Source: Simiduia sp. 21SJ11W-1
GTDB lineage: Bacteria; Pseudomonadota; Gammaproteobacteria; Pseudomonadales; Cellvibrionaceae
Direction of reading: 5' to 3'
Assembly (NCBI RefSeq): GCF_024138675.1
Contig: NZ_CP090959.1
Coordinates: 1 to 64,000 of the forward strand
DNA length: 64,000 bases
Below are positions 27,791 through 36,301 of the stretch, piece after piece; within the stretch, counting starts at the first letter, position 1, and every line of letters starts with the position of its first letter. The notes beneath the pieces were generated by a model. The model saw nothing but the letters and a program-made list of their open reading frames with translations. It ran no database searches and was not told the origin of the DNA. The translations under genes were made by a program, and so were the position numbers.

Positions 27791-27826
27791 CAATCGCCTG
27801 GTGAGCCTCACCGGGCGATTGTTTTT
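27791..27826 (+). terminator. Intrinsic terminator or attenuator between pstS and pstC
   Basis: CAATCGCC pairs with GGCGATTG, with an inner GGTG/CACC extension, and five T follow. Read-through would give pstCAB at lower level than pstS, matching the need for excess binding protein. Confidence 0.8.
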
Positions 27827-27845
27827 ATATAGAAACCAAGAATTT

Positions 27846-29234
27846 ATGCAGCCCATTACACTTATCAGTACGCTTGCCGCCCTCGCGGTGTTTGCCTTTG
27901 TTATCGGTCGCGGCCGGGCAATGTTGCAATCACAAGCCGTAGGCGGCGCGCGAAGTCTCGCATCCCTGCCCTTTTACTACGGTATGCTCACAGCCCTGTG
28001 GTGTGCGCTGCCGGCCTTGCTGGTGCTGGGCGTGTGGCAATTGTTTGATGCCCGCCTGATTGAGTGGATGGTAATTGCCAAGCTGCCCGCCGCTTCACAA
28101 GCGCTGCCTGCCGATGAGTTGGGCCTGCTGCTCAATACCGTATCAAACATCGCCCAGGGTCACCTGCCTGTAGAAAGCCAACCGGCTGAAATGGTGGCGG
28201 CGGCCGAAAGCCTGAAAAACATTCAGCACACCAACCGCTTGGCGGTAACCGGCGTGGTGTTAAGCCTGGGTATATTGGGCCTGATGTTTGGCTGGAGCCG
28301 CGTTGCGCCCCAGTTGCGCGCGCGCCAGAAAGTGGAATCGGCATTTAGCTGGGTACTGTTGGCCTGCTCTTGCCTGGCCATTCTCACAACCGTGGGCATT
28401 GTGTTCAGCGTGTTGTTTGAATCGCTGCAGTTTTTCCGCTCGGTGAGCCCCGTTGAATTTTTGTTCGGCACCCAGTGGAGCCCGCAAATGGCCATGCGCG
28501 CCGATCAAGTGGGCAGCTCCGGCGCCTTTGGCTCGGTGCCGCTGTTTGCCGGCACCATGTTGATTTCCTTCATTGCCATGTGTGTTGCCGTGCCCGTTGG
28601 GTTAATGGCGGCCATTTATCTGGCTGAATATGCCCATAAAAAAGTGCGCTCGGTGGTTAAACCCTTGCTCGAGGTGTTAGCGGGCATCCCCACCGTGGTG
28701 TACGGCTTTTTTGCCGCCCTCACAGTGGCGCCTTTGGTGCGCGACATAGGCCAGTCACTGGGTTTTGCCACCTCCAGTGAAAGTGCTCTGGCCGCGGGCC
28801 TGGTGATGGGCGTGATGATTATTCCCTTTGTATCGTCGCTGGCCGACGATGTGATCAGCGCCGTGCCGCAATCGCTGCGCGATGGCTCGCTGGGATTGGG
28901 TGCCACCCAATCAGAAACCATTAAACAAGTGGTGCTGCCCGCGGCGTTGCCGGGGGTGGTGGGCGGTATTTTGCTGGCCGTATCGCGCGCCATTGGCGAA
29001 ACCATGATTGTGGTGATGGCCGCGGGCCTGGCCGCCAAACTTACTGCCAACCCGCTTGAGTCTGTTACCACCGTGACGGTGCAAATTGTCACTTTGCTGG
29101 TGGGCGATCAGGAATTCGACAGCCCCAAGACCCTGGCGGCGTTTGCCCTGGGTTTGATGTTGTTTGTCACCACCTTGGCGCTCAACTTTGTAGCGCTATA
29201 CGTTGTAAGAAAATATCGGGAACAGTATGACTAA
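27846..29234 (+). CDS. pstC: Phosphate ABC transporter permease PstC
   Basis: One of two membrane channel subunits of the phosphate importer. From ATG 27846 the product has 462 residues, well above the roughly 320 of E. coli PstC, because of an extra N-terminal part with two or three additional hydrophobic segments and a periplasmic stretch (about residues 1-170). The permease core has YLAEYAHKKVRSVVKPLLEVLAGIPTVVYGFF and the cytoplasmic EAA-type loop LRDGSLGLGATQSETI. A very weak ribosome-binding site and the upstream terminator suggest low expression. It overlaps pstA by 8 bases. Confidence 0.92.
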   Translation: MQPITLISTLAALAVFAFVIGRGRAMLQSQAVGGARSLASLPFYYGMLTALWCALPALLVLGVWQLFDARLIEWMVIAKLPAASQALPADELGLLLNTVSNIAQGHLPVESQPAEMVAAAESLKNIQHTNRLAVTGVVLSLGILGLMFGWSRVAPQLRARQKVESAFSWVLLACSCLAILTTVGIVFSVLFESLQFFRSVSPVEFLFGTQWSPQMAMRADQVGSSGAFGSVPLFAGTMLISFIAMCVAVPVGLMAAIYLAEYAHKKVRSVVKPLLEVLAGIPTVVYGFFAALTVAPLVRDIGQSLGFATSSESALAAGLVMGVMIIPFVSSLADDVISAVPQSLRDGSLGLGATQSETIKQVVLPAALPGVVGGILLAVSRAIGETMIVVMAAGLAAKLTANPLESVTTVTVQIVTLLVGDQEFDSPKTLAAFALGLMLFVTTLALNFVALYVVRKYREQYD

Positions 29235-30504
29235 CAGTGAATCCACCATTGAAAAAGTGAATCGCAATCTGGCGCGCCGCTATCGCGCAGAAAAGCGCTT
29301 TCGGCTGTACGGCATACTGTCGATTTTATTTGGCCTGACGTGCCTGGTGGTGTTGTTTACCGACATCATCACCAAAGGCTACAAAGGCTTTGTGTCTACC
29401 GAGATATACCTCACGGTAGATCTCAACAGTGAAGATCTGGGCATTGTTGATCCGGAGGCGGAGAACGCCTTCATGCAGGCAGATTTTGAAGGCGCCATCA
29501 AGCGCGCGCTCTATGCCCGCATGGATGTCTCAGACAGGCGCGCCAAGCGTGCCCTCAACGCGTTAATCAGCAGTGGTGCAAGCTACTCGGTGCGCGATCA
29601 GGTGAAACAAAACCCGAGCTTATTAGATACCACCCAAGGCTTCTGGTTGCTGGCCGACGACGACGTAGACACCTGGTACAAAAGCCTGGATACCAAAGCC
29701 CCCTTTCTTGGCCGCCTGAGCGAACAACAACTTGCATGGCTTAATACGCTGGTTGAAAGCGATGAGCTTCGCACAGCATGGAACACCACGTTTTTCACCA
29801 GCGGTGATTCCCGCGAGCCGGAGATGGCGGGTATTTTAGGGGCCGCGCTGGGTTCATTGTTCACCGTAATGGTCACGCTGGTACTTTCTTTCCCTATAGG
29901 CGTGGCAGCGGCTGTGTACCTTGAAGAGTATGCCCCCAAAAACCGCTGGACAGATTTGATTGAAGTGAACATCAACAACCTGGCTGCCGTGCCATCGATT
30001 ATCTTCGGTTTGTTGGGCCTTGCGATTTTTATCAACTTCTTTGAAATGCCCCGCTCTATTCCGTTAGTGGGCGGCCTGGTGCTCACACTCATGACCTTGC
30101 CCACCATTATTATTTCAAGCCGCGCCGCCATTAAAGCCGTGCCGCCTTCCATTCGTGAAGCCGCACTGGGGTTGGGTGCGTCAAAAATGCAAATGGTATT
30201 GCACCATGTGTTGCCACTGGCCATGCCCGGCATGCTTACCGGCGCCATTATCGGTATGGCACAGGCGTTGGGTGAAACAGCGCCACTGTTGATGATTGGC
30301 ATGGTGGCATTTGTGGTAGATGTGCCAGGCGGCGTAATGGATGCCGCCACGGCCCTACCGGTGCAGATTTTCCTGTGGGCCGATAGCCCCGAGCGCGCGT
30401 TTGTAGAAAAAACATCCGCGGCCATTATGGTTTTGCTGGGCTTTCTATTTTTAATGAATGCATTGGCTGTTTGGCTACGCCGGCGGCTGGAGCGCCGCTG
30501 GTAA
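29227..30504 (+). CDS. pstA: Phosphate ABC transporter permease PstA
   Basis: Second channel subunit. The 425-residue protein is longer than the E. coli form (296) because of an N-terminal region with a membrane helix at about residues 28-50 and a periplasmic domain of some 140 residues before the six-helix permease core. The core shows YLEEYAPKNRWTDLIEVNINNLAAVPSIIFGL and the EAA-like IREAALGLGASKMQMV. Such long PstA proteins occur in Pseudomonas and relatives. It overlaps pstC and ends 31 bases before pstB. Confidence 0.93.
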   Translation: MTNSESTIEKVNRNLARRYRAEKRFRLYGILSILFGLTCLVVLFTDIITKGYKGFVSTEIYLTVDLNSEDLGIVDPEAENAFMQADFEGAIKRALYARMDVSDRRAKRALNALISSGASYSVRDQVKQNPSLLDTTQGFWLLADDDVDTWYKSLDTKAPFLGRLSEQQLAWLNTLVESDELRTAWNTTFFTSGDSREPEMAGILGAALGSLFTVMVTLVLSFPIGVAAAVYLEEYAPKNRWTDLIEVNINNLAAVPSIIFGLLGLAIFINFFEMPRSIPLVGGLVLTLMTLPTIIISSRAAIKAVPPSIREAALGLGASKMQMVLHHVLPLAMPGMLTGAIIGMAQALGETAPLLMIGMVAFVVDVPGGVMDAATALPVQIFLWADSPERAFVEKTSAAIMVLLGFLFLMNALAVWLRRRLERRW

Positions 30505-30535
30505 GCCAGCGCTAAATGATTGACAGGGTAACCCT

Positions 30536-31384
30536 ATGACCACCGCTGTAGCATCAACACCGATGAAAATTCCAGAGCAAGAGGCCACGGCCTACACTGG
30601 CAAAACCGTTGGCTTGCCACTGGTTGACGATGCCAAAATGAGCATGCGCGATGTCAACGTTTTTTACGCAGACAAACAAGCCATCTACGGCGTAGACCTG
30701 GATATCGGGCGCAATGAAGTGATTGCCATGATCGGCCCGTCCGGTTGTGGTAAATCCACATTTCTGCGCTGTTTGAATCGCATGAACGACACCATTGATA
30801 TCTGCCGTGTTGAAGGCAAGTTAATGTTGGAAGATCGAAACATTTACGACCCGTCTCTGGATGTGGTGCCCCTGCGTGCGCGCGTGGGTATGGTGTTTCA
30901 AAAGCCGAATCCCTTCCCTAAAAGTATTTACGATAACGTGGCGTACGGGCCGCGCATTCACGGCTTGGCAAGCCGCCGCACAGAACTGGATGAAATTGTT
31001 GAAACCAGTTTGCGCAAGGCAGGCCTGTGGGAAGAGGTAAAAGATCGTCTGCATGGCCCGGGTACGGGTTTGTCGGGCGGCCAGCAGCAGCGGTTGTGTA
31101 TTGCGCGTACCATTGCGGTAAGCCCGGAGGTGATCTTGATGGATGAACCCTGTTCGGCATTGGATCCGATTGCCACGGCCAAAATTGAAGAGCTGATTGC
31201 CGAGCTGAGTGAAAATTACACCATCGCCATCGTCACCCACTCTATGCAGCAGGCTGCGCGCGTATCGCACCGAACGGCCTATTTTCATTTGGGCAAACTG
31301 ATTGAAGTTAACGATACTGAAAAAGTGTTCACCAACCCTGATCACGAATTAACAGAAGCCTACATCACCGGCCGCTTCGGCTGA
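30536..31384 (+). CDS. pstB: Phosphate ABC transporter ATPase PstB
   Basis: Cytosolic ATPase that powers phosphate import. The 282-residue protein has Walker [11 protein letters not shown]-loop [23 protein letters not shown] signature LSGGQQQRL, Walker [13 protein letters not shown] and the H-loop [14 protein letters not shown]. The N-terminal 30 residues form an extension absent from E. coli. phoU follows after 14 bases. Confidence 0.97.
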   Translation: MTTAVASTPMKIPEQEATAYTGKTVGLPLVDDAKMSMRDVNVFYADKQAIYGVDLDIGRNEVIAMIGPSGCGKSTFLRCLNRMNDTIDICRVEGKLMLEDRNIYDPSLDVVPLRARVGMVFQKPNPFPKSIYDNVAYGPRIHGLASRRTELDEIVETSLRKAGLWEEVKDRLHGPGTGLSGGQQQRLCIARTIAVSPEVILMDEPCSALDPIATAKIEELIAELSENYTIAIVTHSMQQAARVSHRTAYFHLGKLIEVNDTEKVFTNPDHELTEAYITGRFG

Positions 31385-31398
31385 TAGGGAGCGCAGCT

Positions 31399-32115
31399 AT
31401 GGATAAATTGCATTTAGATCGCCACATTTCACGCCAATTCAACGTTGAGCTTGAGGCCTTGCGCACCCAGTTACTGGAAATGGGCGGCCTGGTAGAGCAG
31501 CAGGTAACCGATGCGGTAGCGAGCATCGAGTCTGGCGATACGGCGCTGGCTGAAAAGGTAATTACCAATGAAGATCAGGTGGACGAGTTTGAAATAGAGC
31601 TTGATGAACAGGCCACACTGGTTCTGGCCAGGCGCCAGCCGGCGGCGTCGGATTTGCGCCTGGTGCTCGCTGTTATCAAGGCGGTGCGCGATTTGGAGCG
31701 CATTGGTGATGAAGCACAGAAAGTTGCCAAAATGGCCATTGCGCTGTCTGGCGAGGGCACCAACCGGCGCGGCGCCCAGGAGCTGCGCCACATAGGCGCA
31801 AGTGTGCTGACCATGATGAACCAGGGCCTGGATGCCTTCGCACGCTTTGATGCAGAGGCCGCACTGCGTGTGGTTGAGGCAGATGAATCGGTAGACCGTG
31901 AATACAAAACCGCCATCCGTGAAATGGTAACCTTCATGATGGAAGATCCGCGCGAAATCTCGCGGGTGATGAATGTGCTGTGGGCACTGCGTGCGCTCGA
32001 GCGCATTGGCGACCATGTGCGCAACATCTGCGAACATGTGGTTTACTTGGTGCGCGGGCTGGATATCCGCCACATCAGCCTGGATGAAGCAGAGGCAAAG
32101 ATCCTAAAGCAGTAA
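31399..32115 (+). CDS. phoU: Phosphate signalling protein PhoU
   Basis: Negative regulator that links the Pst transporter to the PhoR kinase and limits phosphate uptake. The 238-residue all-helical protein shows the duplicated three-helix bundle with the metal-binding motifs EDQVDEFEIELDEQ in repeat 1 and ADESVDREYK in repeat 2. RQPAASDLRLVLAVIKAVRDLERIGDEA and its counterpart ALRALERIGDHVRNICEHVVYL are diagnostic. It is the last gene of the pst operon. Confidence 0.97.
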   Translation: MDKLHLDRHISRQFNVELEALRTQLLEMGGLVEQQVTDAVASIESGDTALAEKVITNEDQVDEFEIELDEQATLVLARRQPAASDLRLVLAVIKAVRDLERIGDEAQKVAKMAIALSGEGTNRRGAQELRHIGASVLTMMNQGLDAFARFDAEAALRVVEADESVDREYKTAIREMVTFMMEDPREISRVMNVLWALRALERIGDHVRNICEHVVYLVRGLDIRHISLDEAEAKILKQ

Positions 32116-32135
32116 CCAAGCCGGGCCTTAGCATC

Positions 32136-32141
32136 TATAAT
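32136..32141 (+). promoter_or_regulatory. -10 element before the small lipoprotein gene
   Basis: A perfect TATAAT lies 27 bases before the GTG start, but no good -35 is present at the right distance. A weak promoter is possible. Confidence 0.35.
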
Positions 32142-32167
32142 GCTGCCAAGGCCTATGAGACTTTCCC

Positions 32168-32392
32168 GTGACTGACCGTTTTCCCCTATTGCTGATTCTT
32201 TTAAGTGCATGCATTGCCTGTGAACCCTCGCGCATTGAACGCATGTCTGATTTCGAGTTAAGCGAGCGCTATTCCAGCTGCCTGGATTCCAAACCTTCGG
32301 CCCCGGGCTACGCCACGGCCTGCGAAAACATGCGCCGCGAGTGCGAGCGACGCAAAGAAGAGCTGGGCACCTTTGTGTGCCCCAGCCAATAG
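32168..32392 (+). CDS. Small putative lipoprotein
   Basis: A 74-residue product beginning with GTG, with a short signal sequence DRFPLLLILLSAC containing the lipobox LSAC (Cys15), and a mature part with four more cysteines (Cys18, Cys37, Cys52, Cys59 region) plus one near the end. SDFELSERYSSCLD and ENMRRECERRKEELGTFVC resemble short cysteine-containing lipoproteins of marine gammaproteobacteria, but I know no function. It stands alone between phoU and the next gene. The ribosome-binding site is poor, so the exact start is uncertain. Confidence 0.6.
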   Translation: MTDRFPLLLILLSACIACEPSRIERMSDFELSERYSSCLDSKPSAPGYATACENMRRECERRKEELGTFVCPSQ

Positions 32393-32429
32393 CGCAGTAT
32401 CGCCACTGGGCCTCACCTGCCACTGCCCC

Positions 32430-32435
32430 TATAAT
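32430..32435 (+). promoter_or_regulatory. -10 element before the DUF4265-like gene
   Basis: TATAAT in the context CCCCTATAATAGCG lies 49 bases upstream of the start codon. The -35 region is not recognisable. Confidence 0.35.
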
Positions 32436-32483
32436 AGCGCCCTCATACACAGGTGCATGTGCACCCAGGCGGTGAGATCGTAA

Positions 32484-32960
32484 ATGCAGGCTCTACAAAT
32501 TATTGAAATGTTCGCAGGCTACAACCCCAGTGGCCAGCCAGTGGCAGAAAAGCTCCAGGTGCGCGCCAACGAAGATGGCACCTTGCAGTTGGTGAAATCA
32601 CCGGCGTTTATCAAAGGCCTGGCAGCAGGCGACACCATCAAGCTGGACCCAAAAGACCAAGCCTTTGAAATTGTGCGCCGCAGCGGCAATGTGTGTATTC
32701 GCGTTTACGCCCGCGAAGACCTGGGCGCCATTGCCGAAGCCTTAACCGCGGCATTGGAAAAACTGGGCGGTGAGCTAGATATCCAAACCCCGCGTATGTT
32801 GGTGTACAGCGTGCACGTCAGCCTGGGCTTTAACACCATTGAGAAAATTTTGGGCGAGCATTTAACGGCCGATTGCCAGTGGCTCTATGGCAATGTGTAC
32901 GACCCCCAAGACGGCGAAACGCCACTCAATTGGTGGCAGGAAATACTGGCCCCCGAATAA
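32484..32960 (+). CDS. DUF4265-like protein of unknown function
   Basis: A 158-residue soluble protein. The N-terminal half (EKLQVRANEDGTLQLVKSPAFIKGLAAGDTIKLDPKDQAFEIVRRSGNVCIRVY) follows the DUF4265 layout of a barrel-like strand domain with the SPxFxxGLAxGD signature. The C-terminal half (ALTAALEKLGGELDIQTPRMLVYSVHVSLGF) resembles a ferredoxin-like strand-helix repeat. No catalytic residues can be named. A GGTGAG ribosome-binding site precedes the ATG. yaaA follows after 18 bases and may be co-transcribed. Confidence 0.7.
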   Translation: MQALQIIEMFAGYNPSGQPVAEKLQVRANEDGTLQLVKSPAFIKGLAAGDTIKLDPKDQAFEIVRRSGNVCIRVYAREDLGAIAEALTAALEKLGGELDIQTPRMLVYSVHVSLGFNTIEKILGEHLTADCQWLYGNVYDPQDGETPLNWWQEILAPE

Positions 32961-32978
32961 CTCAACGGAAGTTTATTT

Positions 32979-33755
32979 ATGTTAATGGTGATTTCGCCAG
33001 CCAAAACCCTGGATTACGAAACCCCCTGGCAATACAGCGCCACCACCGAGCCTGATTTTCTGGCAGACTCTAAAGCGCTGATTGAACAGCTGCGTAAATT
33101 ATCGCCGCAGGATATTTCATCGTTGATGAGCATCAGCGATAAACTGGGCACACTGAATTTCGATCGTTTTCAGCAGTGGCAAACCCCGTTCACCCAAACC
33201 AACGCCAGGCCTGCGCTGCTGGCCTTCAAAGGCGATGTCTATACGGGCCTTGGTGCTGAAAATTTTGCCAAAGCCGATTTCCAGTTTGCACAAAAGCATT
33301 TGCGCATTTTGTCTGGCCTTTATGGCCTGTTGCGCCCGATGGATTTAATGCAGGCCTACCGGTTGGAAATGGGCACCAAGTTTTCAAACGATCGTGCCAA
33401 AGATCTGTACGGATTTTGGGGGCAGAAAATCACCGATGCGCTGAACACCCAACTGAAAAAACTGCGCAGTGACTCGCTGGTCAACTTGGCATCCAACGAA
33501 TATTTCAAAGCCGTGAAACCCAAATCCCTGGCGGTGCCGGTGATTACGCCAGTGTTTAAGGATTGTAAAAACGGGCAATACAAAATTATCAGTTTTTACG
33601 CCAAAAAAGCCCGCGGGCTGATGGCAGCTTATGCCATTAAAGAGCGTATTACGGCTGCAGAAAAGCTTAAAGCCTTTGATTGTGATGGCTACTACTATGT
33701 GGCCGAGCAATCTTCTGCAACCGAGTGGGTGTTCTTGCGCGATGAACAAGCCTAG
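32979..33755 (+). CDS. yaaA: Peroxide stress protein YaaA
   Basis: DNA-binding protein of the DUF328 family that in E. coli lowers intracellular iron and limits damage under hydrogen peroxide. The 258-residue length is exact. Conserved stretches are [13 protein letters not shown] at the start, [39 protein letters not shown] and [17 protein letters not shown] precedes the ATG. No OxyR site was recognised upstream. Confidence 0.95.
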   Translation: MLMVISPAKTLDYETPWQYSATTEPDFLADSKALIEQLRKLSPQDISSLMSISDKLGTLNFDRFQQWQTPFTQTNARPALLAFKGDVYTGLGAENFAKADFQFAQKHLRILSGLYGLLRPMDLMQAYRLEMGTKFSNDRAKDLYGFWGQKITDALNTQLKKLRSDSLVNLASNEYFKAVKPKSLAVPVITPVFKDCKNGQYKIISFYAKKARGLMAAYAIKERITAAEKLKAFDCDGYYYVAEQSSATEWVFLRDEQA

Positions 33756-33963
33756 GGGCACTGCCCACCTATACAGGCATTAGGTGTTATAGGCATTACT
33801 TGTTGTTGTTTCCAATTTCTTAGAGCGAATTCGTCTTGCGCAGCCGGGCCAAGCTGGTAAGGTTTGCGCACGGTTTTGGCGCCCATTTGCGACTGGCCCC
33901 AGCCCTTGTCCAAAAGCAAATAACACACATAACAACAGCGCGGCAATGCACCGCAAGGCAATC

Positions 33964-34308
33964 ATGGCACAAGACGATAATTTCGTTACTTACCTGCTTG
34001 AGCAACTCGGCCAGGCCGCTGCTCAATTGCGCCTGCCCTGCAGCCACCAGCGCCACTTTAACGCGGTAAGTTTCAGCTTGGCGGGCCAACCGGTTGCCTT
34101 GATTGTGAACAACACCTTGTTTGTGCACATTGCCGATAAGCTCGTTAATCGGCTTCTGCCAGACGCCAAACCCTTTCAGCCTGCAGGCGTGAATGTAAAC
34201 AGCCAGTTTTACCCGGTACCTCTGGCCTGGCTTGCCGATGTGGCCCGCCTGGCCGAGTGCCTGGCCTCAGCCGTTGAAGACTGCCCCGCCGAAAAAGCCA
34301 CCGCCTGA
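33964..34308 (+). CDS. TfoX N-terminal-domain-like protein
   Basis: From ATG 33964 a 114-residue protein is made. FSLAGQPVALIVNNTLFVHIADKLVNRLL, then FYPVPLAWLADVARLAECLASAV, follow the TfoX_N pattern of a strand pair, a strand VDxxLYLK, and the motif YYxVPxExLEDxxxLxxW. The glycine-rich RRMFGGxG start of typical members is replaced by RHFNAVSFSLAG, so it is a divergent member. Competence function should not be assumed: single-domain TfoX_N proteins are of unknown role. It ends 46 bases before the response regulator gene. Confidence 0.6.
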   Translation: MAQDDNFVTYLLEQLGQAAAQLRLPCSHQRHFNAVSFSLAGQPVALIVNNTLFVHIADKLVNRLLPDAKPFQPAGVNVNSQFYPVPLAWLADVARLAECLASAVEDCPAEKATA

Positions 34309-34354
34309 ATACTACCCAGCTGCTAACCTGTTATGACCAATAACGGAGGCCGCA

Positions 34355-35209
34355 ATGAGTGCACGAATTCTGGTGGTGGACGATGCCAGCTTCATTCGCG
34401 ATATGGTCAAAAAAAATCTGCGCAGCCTGCTGCCCGGGGTGAAGCTCTTTGACGCCGCCGATGGCCAGCGCGCGGTTGCCCTGCTCAAAAAAGAAACCAT
34501 CGACATCATTTTGTCCGACTGGGAAATGCCGGGCATGTCGGGCGAGGAGCTGCTGCAATGGGTGCGCAAACAGCCAGACCATGAGCAAACACCCTTCGTG
34601 ATGGTCACCAGCCGAGGCGACCGGGAATTCGTGGTCAAAGCAGTGCAAGCGGGTGTGTCTGACTATCTGGTAAAGCCCTTCACCCCGGAAGAGCTGATGG
34701 CAAAAGTTGCCAAGCAATTAAAGCGCCTGGGCGTTGAGGCCAGTGCCGCTGCCAGTAGCCAGGGTATTGCTGCGGGCTCGATTGAAGCGCTCACGGCCAA
34801 ACCTGCCAAGGCGGCCGCCACTGCCGGCGTTGCTGCGGATTCTGTAGGTGCGCTCACAGGCCGGGCACCGGCGGCCAAAGCGGCCAAGCCCAAGGCCAAT
34901 GTGCGCAAGGGCATGGCCCAGGTGCGCCTGGCCAAGAGCCAGTGTGATTGCCTGATTCGTGAGCTCTCGCTGCAGGCGCTCAATGGCGTGATTCAACGCA
35001 AAGAGCCGTTGCCTGTGCTATTTGAGGCTGCAGTACTGGATATCATGGATAACGACGGCAACGCCGTGGCCCGCGTAAATGGCTACATCAGCAGCCTGCA
35101 AGCCGCCGAGCCGCGTATGGATACCCGCATGGTAAAAATCACCATTCGCTTTGTAGACGATGATCCTGCTAAATTCGATCAACTGTCGCGCTACATTGCC
35201 CGCTTGTAG
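34355..35209 (+). CDS. Response regulator with C-terminal PilZ-like domain
   Basis: A 284-residue protein. Residues 1-125 form a CheY-type receiver with acidic pocket VVDD (Asp9, Asp10), phospho-acceptor Asp55, Thr85 and Lys107 in YLVKPF. Residues about 133-180 are an Ala/Gly/Lys linker with a repeated unit (GIAAGSIEALT, then GVAADSVGALT). Residues about 185-284 resemble a PilZ-type beta-barrel (VLFEAAVLDIMDNDGNAVARVNGYI) but lack the canonical RxxxR...DxSxxG c-di-GMP motif. A homologous REC protein lies beside pst/pho genes in Pseudomonas (PA5364 region). No cognate kinase is adjacent; phoR is 2.3 kb away. Confidence 0.8.
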   Translation: MSARILVVDDASFIRDMVKKNLRSLLPGVKLFDAADGQRAVALLKKETIDIILSDWEMPGMSGEELLQWVRKQPDHEQTPFVMVTSRGDREFVVKAVQAGVSDYLVKPFTPEELMAKVAKQLKRLGVEASAAASSQGIAAGSIEALTAKPAKAAATAGVAADSVGALTGRAPAAKAAKPKANVRKGMAQVRLAKSQCDCLIRELSLQALNGVIQRKEPLPVLFEAAVLDIMDNDGNAVARVNGYISSLQAAEPRMDTRMVKITIRFVDDDPAKFDQLSRYIARL

Positions 35210-35246
35210 CGCAGCCATAATTCTTAATGAGCAAACAAGGTGTAGT

Positions 35247-35852
35247 GTGGAAACCCAGGATCTGAAGCCCTTCTCCCAAGCATCCCAAAATAACCGCGAC
35301 CCGATTTTGCACCACCTCAAGCGCCTGTTTGCCGATCGCCGTGGCGTGCTGGAAATTGGCAGCGGCACCGGCCAGCATGCGGTGCACTTTGCCAAGGCGA
35401 TGCCGCACCTCGAGTGGTACACGAGCGATTTGCCCGAACACCATGAAGGCATTCAGCTTTGGCTGAATGAGTACCCGCTGGAAAACCTGCACCCGCCCCT
35501 AACCCTGGATGTGCTGGGCCCCTGGCCCGCCCTTGAACCCATAGATGCCGCCTACACCGCCAATACCGCCCACATCATGCCCTGGGAGGGCGTAGAGGCC
35601 ATGTTTGCCGGTATTGCCGAACGGTTGCCGGCAGGCGGCCTGTGGGTGGTGTATGGCCCAATGAACTACGGCGGCAGCTACACCAGTGAAAGCAACGCGC
35701 GCTTTGATGTGTGGCTAAAGGCGCAAGACCCGGCCCGCGGTATACGCGATTACGAAAAACTGATGAGCCTTGGCCAAAGTGTGGGCCTGGATATTCGCGA
35801 AGACAACGAAATGCCCGCCAACAACCGTTTACTCGTGTGGCAAAAAGCCTAA
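35247..35852 (+). CDS. DUF938 SAM-dependent methyltransferase-like protein
   Basis: A 201-residue protein starting at GTG 35247, with AAGG six bases upstream; longer in-frame starts lie inside the preceding gene. DUF938 members have a Rossmann methyltransferase fold: GVLEIGSGTGQHAVHFA is the SAM loop, YTSDLPEHHEGI the acidic motif, and WVVYGPMNYGGSYTSESNARFD the family signature. The substrate is unknown. Confidence 0.85.
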   Translation: METQDLKPFSQASQNNRDPILHHLKRLFADRRGVLEIGSGTGQHAVHFAKAMPHLEWYTSDLPEHHEGIQLWLNEYPLENLHPPLTLDVLGPWPALEPIDAAYTANTAHIMPWEGVEAMFAGIAERLPAGGLWVVYGPMNYGGSYTSESNARFDVWLKAQDPARGIRDYEKLMSLGQSVGLDIREDNEMPANNRLLVWQKA

Positions 35853-35868
35853 GAGTCGTTTGCGGTTC

Positions 35869-35896
35869 GCGCGGCTGCGCTTTTGTGCAGCCGCGC
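35869..35896. other. GC-rich hairpin after the DUF938 gene
   Basis: A ten-pair perfect stem with an eight-base loop stands 16 bases after the stop codon. There is no T-run, so it may stabilise the mRNA end or act as a Rho-assisted terminator. Confidence 0.5.
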
Positions 35897-36110
35897 GCGC
35901 ATTCGGCCTACACCAACCTTTCAGTAGCCGGCCTTCAAAGGCTTCAAGCAGGGCTTCAAAACTAATTCCAAATCGCCGCAATATGCCCGTTATTGGTACT
36001 GTTGTCCCATAGTTTAAGTATCCATGGAAGGCAGACGTTGACACTACCTATATCTCAGAGTTTCTAAGCGATATCTGGACATGAAATCTGGGGCGCAGTT
36101 TGTGACACGA

Positions 36111-36222
36111 CGTAAATACATCCATGTAGTCTCGACACCCGCCCTTCGGGGCCTGCCTGCAAGCACAGCGTGTAGGCGTTTAAGTGCCCGCAAAGCTTTG
36201 CTTTGCCGGCGGGCACTTAAAC
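36111..36222. repeat. Folded intergenic element, probably one copy of a dispersed repeat
   Basis: The element begins with GTAAATACATCCATGTAGTC and a CCCGCCCTTCGGGG hairpin, then a 45-base near-palindrome at 36178-36222: GTTTAAGTGCCCGC pairs perfectly with GCGGGCACTTAAAC, and an inner GCAAAGC/GCTTTGC stem fills the loop. The ACATCCATGTA head recalls dispersed intergenic repeats common in marine gammaproteobacteria. Only one copy is in this window. Confidence 0.5.
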
Positions 36223-36301
36223 CCATGCGGGTGACGGTCAAAAACTCCGCCCCATATTCCATGCCTGTAGCTTTGTGGCATAGCAGTGCCCTATGGGGCT
36301 T

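Larger units (their letters stand above)
35853..36301 (+). other. Non-coding region rich in hairpins
   Basis: The 449 bases between two convergent genes contain no supported gene. A GCGCGGCTGC / GCAGCCGCGC hairpin is at 35869-35896, and a complex folded element at 36111-36222 (listed separately). Between them the sequence is plain and AT-richer. Confidence 0.6.

Noticed and set aside
33780-33965. Minus-strand 61-codon frame with a signal-peptide-like start (MIALRCIAALLLCVLFAFG)
   Set aside because: It has no ribosome-binding site, its start codon coincides with that of the divergent TfoX-like gene, and the part after the hydrophobic stretch has no protein-like pattern. Kept only as a remote possibility.
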